This document shows, piece after piece, positions 7,617 through 15,943 of a DNA stretch of 25,222 bases. The position numbers and the translations under genes are program-made. The notes beneath the pieces were generated by a model. The model saw only the letters and a list, made by a program, of their open reading frames with translations. It had not been told where the DNA came from and did no database searches. Each line of letters opens with the position of its first letter. Position 1 is the first letter of the stretch. This stretch comes from CAZRUA01 sp964603125 (GTDB lineage Bacteria; Bacteroidota; Bacteroidia; B-17B0; Aurantibacillaceae), in contig CAZRUA010000050.1 of assembly GCA_964603125.1 (NCBI GenBank), forward strand, positions 1 through 25,222. The letters are read 5' to 3'.

Positions 7617-8957
7617 ATGGGAAAGAAATTAATTAAAAATGCAAGTATTGTTAACGAAGGAGAAGTTTTTGTTAACGACGTTTTGATTGAAGACAATAAA
7701 ATTGTTTTAATTGAAAAAGATATTGAAGTTGATAAAGGTGTTGAAGTAATTGATGCCACAGGATTACATATGTTTCCAGGATGTATTGATGATCAAGTGC
7801 ATTTTCGTGAACCGGGTTTAACCCATAAAGGAGAAATTTATGCAGAAGCTAAAGCAGCAGTTGCAGGCGGGGTGACTAGTTATATGGAAATGCCAAATAC
7901 TGTTCCTCAAGCAACTACAATAGAAGAACTAGAGAAGAAATACACAAGAGCATCTGAATGTTCTTTAGCAAATTATTCTTTTTTCATGGGAGGCACAAAT
8001 AATAACCTTGAAGAGGTTTTAAAAGTAGATTATAGTAAAGTTTGCGGCTTAAAATTATTCTTGGGTTCATCAACTGGAGATATGTTGGTAGACAATCCGC
8101 AAAGCCTTGATAATATTTTTAGTAAAGTAAAGGGGTTGATTGCTTTGCATTGCGAGTATGACCCGATGGTGAAAGAAAATACCGCTAAAATGATTGAAGA
8201 GCATGGTGAAGATATACCTGCCTATTTTCATCCAATTATTCGCAGTGAGGAAGTTTGTTATAAATCTTCATCCATGGCGGTTGAACTAGCAAAAAAACAT
8301 AATACAAGAATACATGTTTTGCATATTTCAACAGCTAAAGAGTTAAGTTTGTTTACCAATAAAATACCTTTAAAAGAAAAAAGAATTACAGCAGAAGCTT
8401 GTATTCATCATTTATGGTTTAGCGAAGATGATTACCAAACAAAAGGAAACTATATTAAATGGAATCCAGCGGTTAAAACTTCTTATGACAGAGATAAAAT
8501 TTTTGAGGCTGTATTAGATGGAACTATTGATGTAATAGCAACTGATCATGCTCCGCATACCATTGAAGAAAAAGAACTGAAATACTTAAAAGCTCCATCT
8601 GGTGGACCATTAGTGCAACATTCTTTAATAGCAATGTTAGATTTTTATCATCAAGGTAAAATAGAATTAGCAAAAATTGCGCAAATGATGGCTCACAATG
8701 TGGCCGATTTATTCTCTATAGATAAGCGTGGATACATTCGTGAAGGATATTATGCTGATTTAGTTTTGGTAGATTTAAATAAAGAAAGCAAAGTAACGAA
8801 GGAAAGCCTACTTTATAAATGCGGCTGGAGTCCTTTTGATGGACACACTTTTAAATCAAGCATCAATAAAACATTTGTAAATGGTAATTTGATTTTTGAC
8901 AACGGTAAATTTAATGAAAGTGAAAAGGGGATGAGGATGGAGTTTCATCAAAGATAA
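7617..8957 (+). CDS. pyrC: Dihydroorotase, class I
   Basis: The enzyme closes carbamoyl-aspartate to dihydroorotate, the third step of pyrimidine synthesis, in the cytoplasm. The amidohydrolase marks are DDQVHFREPGLTHKG (residues 58-72), MEMPNTVPQ (90-98), the likely carboxylated Lys146 in GLKLF, LHCE with His178, HVLHIST with His233 and His236, and ATDHAPH with Asp310. The length of 446 aa fits class I. The usual HxH metal pair in the first motif reads QxH here (Gln60, His62); I recall this as typical of Bacteroidota dihydroorotases rather than a defect. Allantoinase or hydantoinase is the alternative, but FREPG plus NTVPQ favours dihydroorotase. The gene sits between the DUF5916 gene (9 bp) and the DUF1304 gene (12 bp). 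Confidence 0.93.
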   Translation: MGKKLIKNASIVNEGEVFVNDVLIEDNKIVLIEKDIEVDKGVEVIDATGLHMFPGCIDDQVHFREPGLTHKGEIYAEAKAAVAGGVTSYMEMPNTVPQATTIEELEKKYTRASECSLANYSFFMGGTNNNLEEVLKVDYSKVCGLKLFLGSSTGDMLVDNPQSLDNIFSKVKGLIALHCEYDPMVKENTAKMIEEHGEDIPAYFHPIIRSEEVCYKSSSMAVELAKKHNTRIHVLHISTAKELSLFTNKIPLKEKRITAEACIHHLWFSEDDYQTKGNYIKWNPAVKTSYDRDKIFEAVLDGTIDVIATDHAPHTIEEKELKYLKAPSGGPLVQHSLIAMLDFYHQGKIELAKIAQMMAHNVADLFSIDKRGYIREGYYADLVLVDLNKESKVTKESLLYKCGWSPFDGHTFKSSINKTFVNGNLIFDNGKFNESEKGMRMEFHQR

Positions 8958-8969
8958 TCTTATAAAACT

Positions 8970-9344
8970 ATGCAAATACTAGCAACCATTTTTTTATCCA
9001 TAGTAGCATTTGAGCACATTTATATTTTATGGCTCGAAATGTTTGCTTGGGAAACAGCAGGAAAAAAGGCCTTTAAAGGTTCTTTACCCGAAAACCTGTT
9101 TAAGCCTACTAAAACTTTAGCGGCCAATCAAGGTTTGTATAATGGTTTTTTAGCTGCAGGTTTAATCTGGACTTTTTTTATTTCTAATCAGGAATGGAAG
9201 TCAAATGTTGCTATTTTCTTTTTAACTTGTGTAGTAGTTGCAGGTATTTACGGAACGTTAACCGCGAGTAAACGAATATTTTTTGTGCAAGCTTTACCGG
9301 CTATTATTGCATTGATATTTCAGCTAATAGTTGCTGTATTTTAA
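8970..9344 (+). CDS. DUF1304 family inner-membrane protein, 124 aa
   Basis: This short protein has four predicted transmembrane spans, roughly residues 1-24, 53-73, 77-98 and 102-123. The family marks are the acidic/aromatic first helix FEHIYILWLEMFAW, the NQGLYNGFLAAGL segment that opens the second helix, and AGIYGTLTASKRIFFVQALPA in the last two. These match DUF1304 (COG3759), found in many bacteria with no established role. It follows pyrC by 12 bp and precedes the next membrane gene by a few bases, so it is probably in the same operon. Nothing links it functionally to pyrimidine synthesis. Confidence 0.88.
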   Translation: MQILATIFLSIVAFEHIYILWLEMFAWETAGKKAFKGSLPENLFKPTKTLAANQGLYNGFLAAGLIWTFFISNQEWKSNVAIFFLTCVVVAGIYGTLTASKRIFFVQALPAIIALIFQLIVAVF

Positions 9345-9351
9345 TTGAGTG

Positions 9352-10131
9352 ATGTCAAAGATTAGAACAATGGTATTGCTTTTAGGAACAGCTTTAGTTT
9401 TAAATGCTATTGTATTATTCTGCTCCTTTTTTTTCGGACGAAACTTATACCATTTGGGTATTTCAATTAGTATAACCCTTGTTATTCTATTTTCAACATT
9501 GTTGTTAACTCATAAAAAACTGAATCTTTTTAGAGAGAACAAAACGGTAATGAGTTTTGGATTCATGCTTACTTTAGCGATTGTTCAAGCTTTAGTTTTT
9601 TTGCCATTAAGTAAGAATCATTACTATAAAAATAGTTTAAAAGAAGTAAGTTTACTTCAATTATATACCAATAAAGATAAAGCGAATTATGTTAAACTTG
9701 GTTATGATTCCTTGTTTCGAAGTAAATTGCAAGAAAATATAGTATATACAAACAAATCATACGAAGGTGAATTTGCAACACCTCTTAAACTGGATAAATA
9801 TGGTGTATACGATTCTATTCTTCCTTGGATATATTCCAACGAAACTTTTGGATATAAAACAAAACAAGATCTTCGTCAAGCTTACTTCAATAATTTTAAC
9901 CCTGTAGAAATAGAATATTTTACAATAAGTTCAAATCTCACAACCGCTTTGGATTTAGACATAATTGAAAATACAAGTAAAAATTTAGGTTACAATAATT
10001 ATATATTACTTAGTAAAGTTGATCCTACACATAACAACTTTACCTATAATATTGCCATGTTATGCGTTTTGATTTTTGTTAATATTGGATATTTAATCTT
10101 GATTGCATTCAATGTGCGTAAGAAAGATTAA
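9352..10131 (+). CDS. Unknown multi-pass membrane protein with large external loop, 259 aa
   Basis: I do not recognise the family. Starting at the ATG at 9352 (a GTG at 9349 is less likely), there are three N-terminal spans at about residues 7-28, 34-53 and 67-87. A polar region of about 140 residues rich in Tyr, Asn and Lys follows, then one last span at about 231-253 ending in a basic tail (NVRKKD). With the positive-inside rule the big loop faces the periplasm. The loop has no Cys pairs or recognisable catalytic motif. The gene follows the DUF1304 gene by 7 bp and is likely the last gene of the pyrC operon. It ends 8 bp from the end of the converging lipoprotein gene. Confidence 0.75.
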   Translation: MSKIRTMVLLLGTALVLNAIVLFCSFFFGRNLYHLGISISITLVILFSTLLLTHKKLNLFRENKTVMSFGFMLTLAIVQALVFLPLSKNHYYKNSLKEVSLLQLYTNKDKANYVKLGYDSLFRSKLQENIVYTNKSYEGEFATPLKLDKYGVYDSILPWIYSNETFGYKTKQDLRQAYFNNFNPVEIEYFTISSNLTTALDLDIIENTSKNLGYNNYILLSKVDPTHNNFTYNIAMLCVLIFVNIGYLILIAFNVRKKD

Positions 10132-10139
10132 CAATTTAA

Positions 10140-11393
10140 TCATTTAAATAATCCGTTTAGCAAATCCTTCGCTTTACTAGCAATACTGTCTGTATTCAAC
10201 AAGTTTTGAGGCTCAGTTAATAATGAGTTTACCTTTTTTGGTAACTCCACAATTGTTTTAGTGTTTTGATTATCCATTATTTGAGTATGGCTACTAGCAC
10301 CTTCAAAATAATGATAAGCGATTTTTGTTAATGAAATACTATCGAAAAACTTACTAAACTTTTCTCCATCTTTATTTTTAATGAAGCCTTTTAACTCACT
10401 TAACGATGCTTGTTCATCTTTACTTAAATTTCCGCGTTTTTCTATTTTACTAACAAAAGAATTAGCCTTATCAAATTCATCATTATAAATACAAATAGAA
10501 CAAGCTAGCAAATCGACACTGTTATTACTCACCCCTGATTTTTCAATTTCCTGCACGCATAAATCAAAATCTTTTACGGCTTCATCTTTTCTATCGCTTT
10601 TAAGTTTACTGTATCCACGCAATGCATAACCTACACTTAAAAATTCATTTATGCGTTGCTCTCCGTCACCAGTGTTAGTGCTATCTAAATAGCTTGTTGC
10701 GGCAATAATCGCCTTTTTGTTATTAGTTAAGTAATTAATATAACCAGTTGTATTGTATTCAGAGGTATAATACCACTCCTTTTCTTGGCAAGCAAATGCT
10801 TTTATAAGATAAGAAAGCATCTGCACATCTGGCTTATTTATTTTTGAAGGATCAATTTTTGTTGTTTCGTAAATGTAAAAGTCTCTTGGTGCACTTGGCA
10901 CTACAAACCAAACTGCACTTAATAAAAAATGTTCAGTATTGGAATTATATTCACCTAATGTTGCAGTTACTGCACTTGAAGCTATACTGGTATTTGAACC
11001 TGTTGCTTTTTCGATTTGTTCAAGTTTGTTTAATATTGTTGGTAATTCATCTTCTTCAATTTTTGATACATTTTCTTTCAAGTTATTGAACCCTTTATAG
11101 GCATTATATGCATCCATTAAACTAATTTGTTTACTGTCTTGTGAGTTAAGCAAGAAGCCTGAAACTTGTTTTAAAGTCTCTGTTGTTTCTTCTCCAACTT
11201 GTTTTGAAACAGCTGATGGGTTTGAATAATCAGTACGTAAAGCAATTTTAACACCCTTGTATGGAACTAAAATATTGTTTTCGGCAATGTATGCATCAAT
11301 TAGTTTTTTCTCCTTTTCTAAAGGATCTTCAGCTTTAGAACATGAGTTTAGTATTACTAAGGCTAAAGCGCTAATTATCAACTTAATTTTCAT
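10140..11393 (-). CDS. Lipoprotein with TPR-like helical repeats, 417 aa
   Basis: A signal peptide with lipobox LNSC (anchoring Cys18) marks a surface or periplasmic lipoprotein. The remainder is almost all helical. Around residues 255-290 a stretch LSVGYALRGYSKLKSDRKDEAVKDFDLCV fits a tetratricopeptide repeat (the small-large-small pattern with A..D at its end), and the following VDLLACSICIYNDEFDKANSFVSKIEKRG fits a second one. Other repeats are too degenerate to set. Such proteins usually act as scaffolds in the periplasm or on the outer membrane. It is monocistronic: converging neighbours lie on the left and a divergent gene on the right. A perfect -7 element lies 17 nt upstream of the ATG. 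Confidence 0.75.
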   Translation of the reverse strand: MKIKLIISALALVILNSCSKAEDPLEKEKKLIDAYIAENNILVPYKGVKIALRTDYSNPSAVSKQVGEETTETLKQVSGFLLNSQDSKQISLMDAYNAYKGFNNLKENVSKIEEDELPTILNKLEQIEKATGSNTSIASSAVTATLGEYNSNTEHFLLSAVWFVVPSAPRDFYIYETTKIDPSKINKPDVQMLSYLIKAFACQEKEWYYTSEYNTTGYINYLTNNKKAIIAATSYLDSTNTGDGEQRINEFLSVGYALRGYSKLKSDRKDEAVKDFDLCVQEIEKSGVSNNSVDLLACSICIYNDEFDKANSFVSKIEKRGNLSKDEQASLSELKGFIKNKDGEKFSKFFDSISLTKIAYHYFEGASSHTQIMDNQNTKTIVELPKKVNSLLTEPQNLLNTDSIASKAKDLLNGLFK

Positions 11394-11410
11394 CTTTTAA
11401 ATTTTACTTT

Positions 11411-11418
11411 CAAAAGTA
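11411..11418 (-). promoter_or_regulatory. Promoter -7 element for the TPR-like lipoprotein
   Basis: The minus strand reads TACTTTTG, exactly TAnnTTTG, 17 nt upstream of the ATG. The box is one half of a small palindrome (TACTTT-CA-AAAGTA, 11405-11418), which could be a regulator site or chance. Confidence 0.5.
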
Positions 11419-11615
11419 ATTAATTATTCATACATCGAAAACTAAATAGTTGCTAAAAAAACTTAAATATTGCTGTATATATTGATTTTACTACCGTTTT
11501 CATTTAAATTAATCTTTGTTTTAAGTCAAATAACCGAAAAAAACAACCATTAATCGAACCACAAGAAAATAAAATGTTTTCATCACCCACTTATAAGCAT
11601 TTATCTAATTTTTAA

Positions 11616-11644
11616 TTGCTGTGCTCAAAAACAATCTACTTTTG
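11616..11644 (+). promoter_or_regulatory. Promoter (TTG-N18-TAnnTTTG) for the 170-aa exported protein
   Basis: TTG at 11616-11618 is followed after 18 bp by TACTTTTG at 11637-11644. Both elements and their spacing fit the Bacteroidota -33/-7 promoter. The ATG at 11673 lies 28 nt past the -7 box. The rest of the 279-bp divergent gap 11394-11672 is AT-rich and shows no gene or RNA I can support. Confidence 0.65.
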
Positions 11645-11672
11645 ACCTCGAAATAAAAACATAACCTAAAAA

Positions 11673-12185
11673 ATGAAAAAAATAATTTTAATTCTTGCTA
11701 GCTTATTTACAATTCAATTAAATGCAAAAGAGTATAACGATGCCGAAGCATTTGACAAACAAAACAACCCAACTTTAACAACTTTAACCAATAGTGATTT
11801 AAAGGTTCAATTGCCTGAGTACATATTCTCAAACACAAACACAACTATTACATTTGAATTTGTTAACCCAAACAATCAAAAACTAATTGATAACAATTAT
11901 AAACTAGATTTTATTGTAAATGGTGAAAATCAAACAGTAGTCTTTGATAACAAAGGAGTTGGAAAGATTGATATTAAGTTTGCAAGCTCTCAAAGTTTAT
12001 CTGTTTTTTATGAAAACTTCGCATATAAAACTAATTTAAGCGTTATTCCATTGTGGATGGTGATAACACCAATTTTACTTTTAGTTTCGTTTATTGCTTT
12101 TAGAATTGTTCGCGGAAAAAAGAAGAAGAAAGCCAGTAGTTCAGTAAAAGAAATTGTGACCGAAAAGGAAACCGAATTAGTGTAA
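11673..12185 (+). CDS. Exported protein with C-terminal membrane anchor, 170 aa
   Basis: A signal peptide (residues 1-18, ending LNAKE) is followed by about 100 residues of beta-rich sequence: KVQLPEYIFSNTNTTITFEF, VNGENQTVVFDNKGVGKIDI. This suggests one immunoglobulin-like domain. A single span at about 123-146 is followed directly by a strong basic stop-transfer block (RGKKKKK) and a 20-residue charged tail. The topology is therefore type I: domain outside the inner membrane, tail in the cytoplasm. No family name can be given. It has its own promoter and ends at a bidirectional terminator shared with the converging MuiA-like gene. Confidence 0.75.
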   Translation: MKKIILILASLFTIQLNAKEYNDAEAFDKQNNPTLTTLTNSDLKVQLPEYIFSNTNTTITFEFVNPNNQKLIDNNYKLDFIVNGENQTVVFDNKGVGKIDIKFASSQSLSVFYENFAYKTNLSVIPLWMVITPILLLVSFIAFRIVRGKKKKKASSSVKEIVTEKETELV

Positions 12186-12201
12186 TAAAAATTAAATAGA
12201 T

Positions 12202-12230
12202 AAAAAGGGCTGCAATTTGCAGCCTTTTTT
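12202..12230. terminator. Bidirectional intrinsic terminator
   Basis: The stem GGCTGCA/TGCAGCC (12208-12224, short ATT loop) is flanked by five A's on the left and six T's on the right. It therefore ends transcripts from both the 170-aa gene (plus) and the MuiA-like gene (minus), which stop at 12185 and 12238. Confidence 0.9.
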
Positions 12231-12237
12231 GTTTCAT

Positions 12238-13926
12238 TTATTTTACTGCCAAAAGCATATCTTTTGGAGCTTTAACTTGATATGTAAACGTAATCTTTTT
12301 AGAATCCTTTGCCTTAATAGTATTTCTCCAAAGCAGAGTTCCTGTTAATTCATTATGCTCAGCTCCACTAATATTTTCTTTAATTATAGTTACCTGCTTA
12401 TTTTGAGCCAATGGTAACTGATCTAAAACTTCAATTTCGATATTTTTTGTGTTACCATTTTTTACAACAATCTCGTAAGAAACAGTATAAATTTTATCAT
12501 TATCCATAACCTTCTCTTTTGATTTATCTTTTACTTTAGTACGTTTTACGGTAACATTTTTATCTTGCCCTAGTGACAATTCTAATGTATCGCCCGTTTC
12601 ACCTGTTTGTATATAAGTTTTACCAACAAAGGTTCCGTCAAAAAAAACATTTGCATTACCTGGTAATAAATTTAATTCCTCGTAGTCAGTTATTCTGGCA
12701 GTTAAGTAGGCATTCAAATCTAATTTAGGAATAGTCTTGTGTATATATTTTGTTTTCAACTCTTTATTTAAAATTGACACGTAATGACTTTTGTTATCGC
12801 TTGGGATGGTGTAGGGGAGTTTAATTTCAAATTCGGCTTGAATAACATTTTCATCCATTACTACGAAATCATAGGCGTTCTTTGAAACAACATCTAATTC
12901 GTAAACTTCTTCAGATAACTTAGAGGCCTCCATATCTTTATTAGCAACTGCTGGCGCAACTTCACCATAAGTTCTATACTTTTTTTTGTCATAATCTCTT
13001 CTGTTATAATTGTGTGCATCTACATAATATGGATTTAATACAGGGATATTAAAAGTTTGTTTTGGGTTGGCAGTGCTTAAAGTTAATTTCACCTCTTTCC
13101 AATCTGCACCTGTATTTTGATAAACCATCGCTTTGTAAGTAAGTTGCATTGGCTTATCTACACTTTCTGTTCTTAAATCATACATAGGAGCCCAGCCAGC
13201 ATTAGGTACAAAGTAATTAATGTTCATAGTTCCTGATACTGCAGCATCTGCAATTACCGATACAATCACTCTATAATCTGGTTTATTATCGATAGTGGTT
13301 TCAACGCCAATATTATTTTGTTCGTTGTATATACTTTGCAAACGCTCATTAATTGATGAAATCTTCAATTGAAATTTTGCTTCATCCTTTTTTAAACGTA
13401 ATAACTCGCTGTTAATGTTATTAAGTTTTTCTCTTAAAAATGTTAAACCATCTTTTAATAAAGCAATTGAATCCTTCTTAGATAAGCCTTTGTATAGGCC
13501 ATAATTTAACAAAACACTTTTTTCTGTGCTAAGTACATCTCTTTGGTTGGTAATATTTTCAATTTCATAATTCAATAATGTTAACGAATCGTTCATGGCT
13601 TTTATGGTTTTGTTAAACTTATTATCACCTTTCGTTTTAATATTATTTAACTCGGGATAATGAACTAAATATTGAATTTCTGTAATTATAAAATTCCCTG
13701 TTCCTGACGCTTGAATACTTTGCTGATCAATTGTTGTTTCTAAACCTTCAAAAACTATTGTACTTTGGCCAGCAGGTATATTTACTGTACTTGTTCTAAA
13801 AACTTGGGCTCCTTGTAAGTAAACGGTTACTTTTTCAGGTTTTGATTTAACTAATTTCTCCGCTTCAATTGCTTTGCCTGTAATTGTAAACAGGCTTAAA
13901 AGACTTATGATTACTATTTTTTTCAT
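12238..13926 (-). CDS. MuiA-like protein (DUF4140 + DUF4139), 562 aa
   Basis: A signal peptide covers residues 1-20. The region 31-95 (KVTVYLQGAQVFRTSTVNIPAG) matches the N-terminal DUF4140 domain. A coiled coil of about 100 residues follows (103-205; TLLNYEIENITNQRDVL, INSELLRLKKDEAKFQLKI). From about 218 comes DUF4139, with NYFVPNAGWAPMYDLRTE and ADWKEVKLTLSTANP as family marks. Members are called mucoidy-inhibitor MuiA family because of an early complementation result; the biochemical role is unknown. It should act in the periplasm. There is no close neighbour on the same strand. No clear TAnnTTTG element is seen upstream. Confidence 0.9.
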   Translation of the reverse strand: MKKIVIISLLSLFTITGKAIEAEKLVKSKPEKVTVYLQGAQVFRTSTVNIPAGQSTIVFEGLETTIDQQSIQASGTGNFIITEIQYLVHYPELNNIKTKGDNKFNKTIKAMNDSLTLLNYEIENITNQRDVLSTEKSVLLNYGLYKGLSKKDSIALLKDGLTFLREKLNNINSELLRLKKDEAKFQLKISSINERLQSIYNEQNNIGVETTIDNKPDYRVIVSVIADAAVSGTMNINYFVPNAGWAPMYDLRTESVDKPMQLTYKAMVYQNTGADWKEVKLTLSTANPKQTFNIPVLNPYYVDAHNYNRRDYDKKKYRTYGEVAPAVANKDMEASKLSEEVYELDVVSKNAYDFVVMDENVIQAEFEIKLPYTIPSDNKSHYVSILNKELKTKYIHKTIPKLDLNAYLTARITDYEELNLLPGNANVFFDGTFVGKTYIQTGETGDTLELSLGQDKNVTVKRTKVKDKSKEKVMDNDKIYTVSYEIVVKNGNTKNIEIEVLDQLPLAQNKQVTIIKENISGAEHNELTGTLLWRNTIKAKDSKKITFTYQVKAPKDMLLAVK

Positions 13927-14034
13927 GATTATGTTGTTTTATTAATTATTAACTTTTGTCTTTTGATGAAAAGAATACAATTATTCCATAAGCTCAATTA
14001 TTTTTTTTATTTTTAAGTTGAATTAAAACCACAA

Positions 14035-14622
14035 TTGACAGCTTCTGAACTAAATAAATTAACCGACCAAGAATTACTTTCTACTTATCAAAAAACAAAG
14101 GATAAGCAGTATGTTGGTGTGTTATACAAGCGCTATTCGCATTTGGTATTTGGTTTGTGTATGAAGTATTTAAAAGATGAAGATGATGCCCAAGATGCTG
14201 TTCTAAATATTTTTACCAAATTGTTTGATGATTTACTTAAGCATAAGATTGAGTATTTTAAGAGCTGGTTGTACACTTTTTCGAAAAAGCATTGCCTAAT
14301 GAAACTGAGATCAGACCAGTCGAAACTCAAGCGCAGCGTGGCTTATGAAAAAAGTTTGGTTTCGATTATGGAAAGTGATGAAGATATGCATCAAAATGCT
14401 AACAAACGAGAAGAAGATTATGTGGCTTTAGAAAAAGCTTTGGCAGAATTGAATGAAGAACAAAGAAAGTGTGTTGAACTTTTTTACTTAAAAAATAAAA
14501 GTTACAACGAAATTGTTGATGAAACAGGTTACACACTAAACAATGTAAAATCATTCATACAAAACGGAAAGCGAAATTTAAAGCTTAAATTAGAAAAGTT
14601 AAATGAACAAAAACCCGAATAA
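14035..14622 (+). CDS. ECF-type RNA polymerase sigma factor, 195 aa
   Basis: Region 2 spans about residues 27-92: LYKRYSHLVFGLCMKYLKDEDDAQDAVLNIFTKLF and the SWLYTFSKKHCLMKLRS segment that contacts the -10. Region 4 spans about 133-188: LAELNEEQRKCVELFYLKNKSYNEIVDETGYTLNNVKSFIQNGKRNLK, with the helix-turn-helix for -35 recognition. There is no sigma-1.1 or region 3, so it is an extracytoplasmic-function type. The start is TTG at 14035: the only earlier codons before the in-frame stop at 14014 include no better start. Its last 20 bp overlap the start of the next gene, which encodes a membrane protein of anti-sigma type, as expected for a translationally coupled pair. The target genes are unknown. 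Confidence 0.9.
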   Translation: MTASELNKLTDQELLSTYQKTKDKQYVGVLYKRYSHLVFGLCMKYLKDEDDAQDAVLNIFTKLFDDLLKHKIEYFKSWLYTFSKKHCLMKLRSDQSKLKRSVAYEKSLVSIMESDEDMHQNANKREEDYVALEKALAELNEEQRKCVELFYLKNKSYNEIVDETGYTLNNVKSFIQNGKRNLKLKLEKLNEQKPE

Positions 14623-15943
14623 GAAAACAATTAGTCAAGATGAACTATTGGATTTGCTCAAAACAAAGGAGCAAAGTAAAATGGATGCGCTTGATGAATT
14701 TGAATTGGAAGCATACGAAGGTTTAAGTGAACTTAAAGATGATAAACGCATTTTATCTTTAAACTCAAAAATTGATGAATTATTAGCTGCTGAAAGCAAA
14801 GAGGCTGTTATTGTCCCTTTATCTGATAAACAAAACTATAACCGTAAACTGATTTACTATAGTTTAGGAATGGCAGCTTCCGTAGCTTTAATAATTGGTT
14901 TATTTGTAATAATTAATCCTGCAAAACAAAGTGAAACAGTTGCTGATAACAAATCAATTAATGCTGAATTAAAAGAAGAAGTTATTATAGGTGGGACTGT
15001 TCCAGATACTCAGAAATTAAGCCTAGTTCTTGAGCAAAAAGTTGTTTCTGATGAAACACCGCCACCTCCGGTAAGTGAAAGCAATAATTTAAATAGTTAC
15101 AAACAACCCATTGTAGAGGAACAAGCTTTAAATGATAAATCAAAAGGCTATCTAAATAAGGAAGTATTAGAGAGTTCTGCTGATAAAGACAAGGCTATTA
15201 TGCTAGCCAGTGAGAAAACTGTGGTTAATGATTTTGAAACTGTTACTTTGAAGAAGGAAGAGCCTTTAAAAAAGTCTCAAGAAGAAGTTGTTGTTACAGA
15301 AGATAGAAAGGCCTTAGATGAAGTAAAAGCTGATACCAAATATGTTATGCCTAAAGAAGCTGAAAAGAAAGAGGAAGCAGCAAAATTAAAAAAGCTTGAA
15401 AACAAAAATAAAGTATCAGATAAAGTAGAGGGTAAAACAAGAGCTAAAAAGAATAGTGTTACTGAGGATGATCAAAAGGTTGCATTAGGAGAAGTTTATC
15501 GAGATGATGTAGCTGCAACAAAAATGCAGGAAAATAAAACCAAAGTGGTAACTGATAGTGTTGTTACTTTCGCTTCAAATGGTGCGGTTTCTAAACCTGT
15601 TCCTGTAGATGTGGTAAATACTGGTCCAACATCAGCAACAACTACTGGCGCTATTAGCATTAATAGTTTAGCTGAATTTGATGGAGGCTCAGCCAAGCTA
15701 AAGGAATACATTAAAAAGAACCTTGTAAAGAGTTCGACTTCGGTATTAGGAAAGGCCAGTGTGCAAGTAAAAGTGGACGATAAAGGAAAAGTAAGTTTTG
15801 ATAAAATCATCAAGAATATTTCAAATTGCAATACATGCGAAAGTGATATCAAAACACTTATTTCTAAAATGCCATTATGGAAACCTGCAATAATTTCAGG
15901 TAAAAAAGCTGCTTCAGTTGTAATATTTGAAGTAGAATTTTAA
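14603..15943 (+). CDS. Membrane anti-sigma-type protein with TonB-like C-terminal domain, 446 aa
   Basis: The first 80 residues are acidic and cytoplasmic (DALDEFELEAYEGLSELKDD, a motif I associate with Bacteroidota anti-sigma proteins). One span follows at about 84-106, then a periplasmic linker of about 250 residues dominated by Lys, Glu, Val and Ala (EEKK-type rather than the Pro-rich linker of classic TonB). The last 90 residues read like a TonB C-terminal domain: a LKEYIKKNL helix, GKASVQVKVDDKGKVSFDKI, then the hallmark MPLWKPAIISGK and the closing VVIFEVEF. It overlaps the sigma gene by 20 bp and the convergent TamL gene by 4 bp at its end. It probably holds the sigma factor and senses envelope state; energy transduction is the alternative. 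Confidence 0.8.
   Translation: MNKNPNKKTISQDELLDLLKTKEQSKMDALDEFELEAYEGLSELKDDKRILSLNSKIDELLAAESKEAVIVPLSDKQNYNRKLIYYSLGMAASVALIIGLFVIINPAKQSETVADNKSINAELKEEVIIGGTVPDTQKLSLVLEQKVVSDETPPPPVSESNNLNSYKQPIVEEQALNDKSKGYLNKEVLESSADKDKAIMLASEKTVVNDFETVTLKKEEPLKKSQEEVVVTEDRKALDEVKADTKYVMPKEAEKKEEAAKLKKLENKNKVSDKVEGKTRAKKNSVTEDDQKVALGEVYRDDVAATKMQENKTKVVTDSVVTFASNGAVSKPVPVDVVNTGPTSATTTGAISINSLAEFDGGSAKLKEYIKKNLVKSSTSVLGKASVQVKVDDKGKVSFDKIIKNISNCNTCESDIKTLISKMPLWKPAIISGKKAASVVIFEVEF

Noticed and set aside
10126..10141. GATTAA-CAAT-TTAATC inverted repeat between converging genes
   Set aside because: The six-pair AT-rich stem without a T-run is too weak for a terminator and likely due to chance.
10844..11089. 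Leu-rich open frame opposite the TPR-like lipoprotein
   Set aside because: It is a shadow frame with low-complexity Leu/Tyr content; the minus-strand gene has a signal peptide, lipobox and promoter.
15496..15852. Open frame on the minus strand inside the anti-sigma gene
   Set aside because: It is antisense to the TonB-like domain, which has clear protein-level conservation marks.
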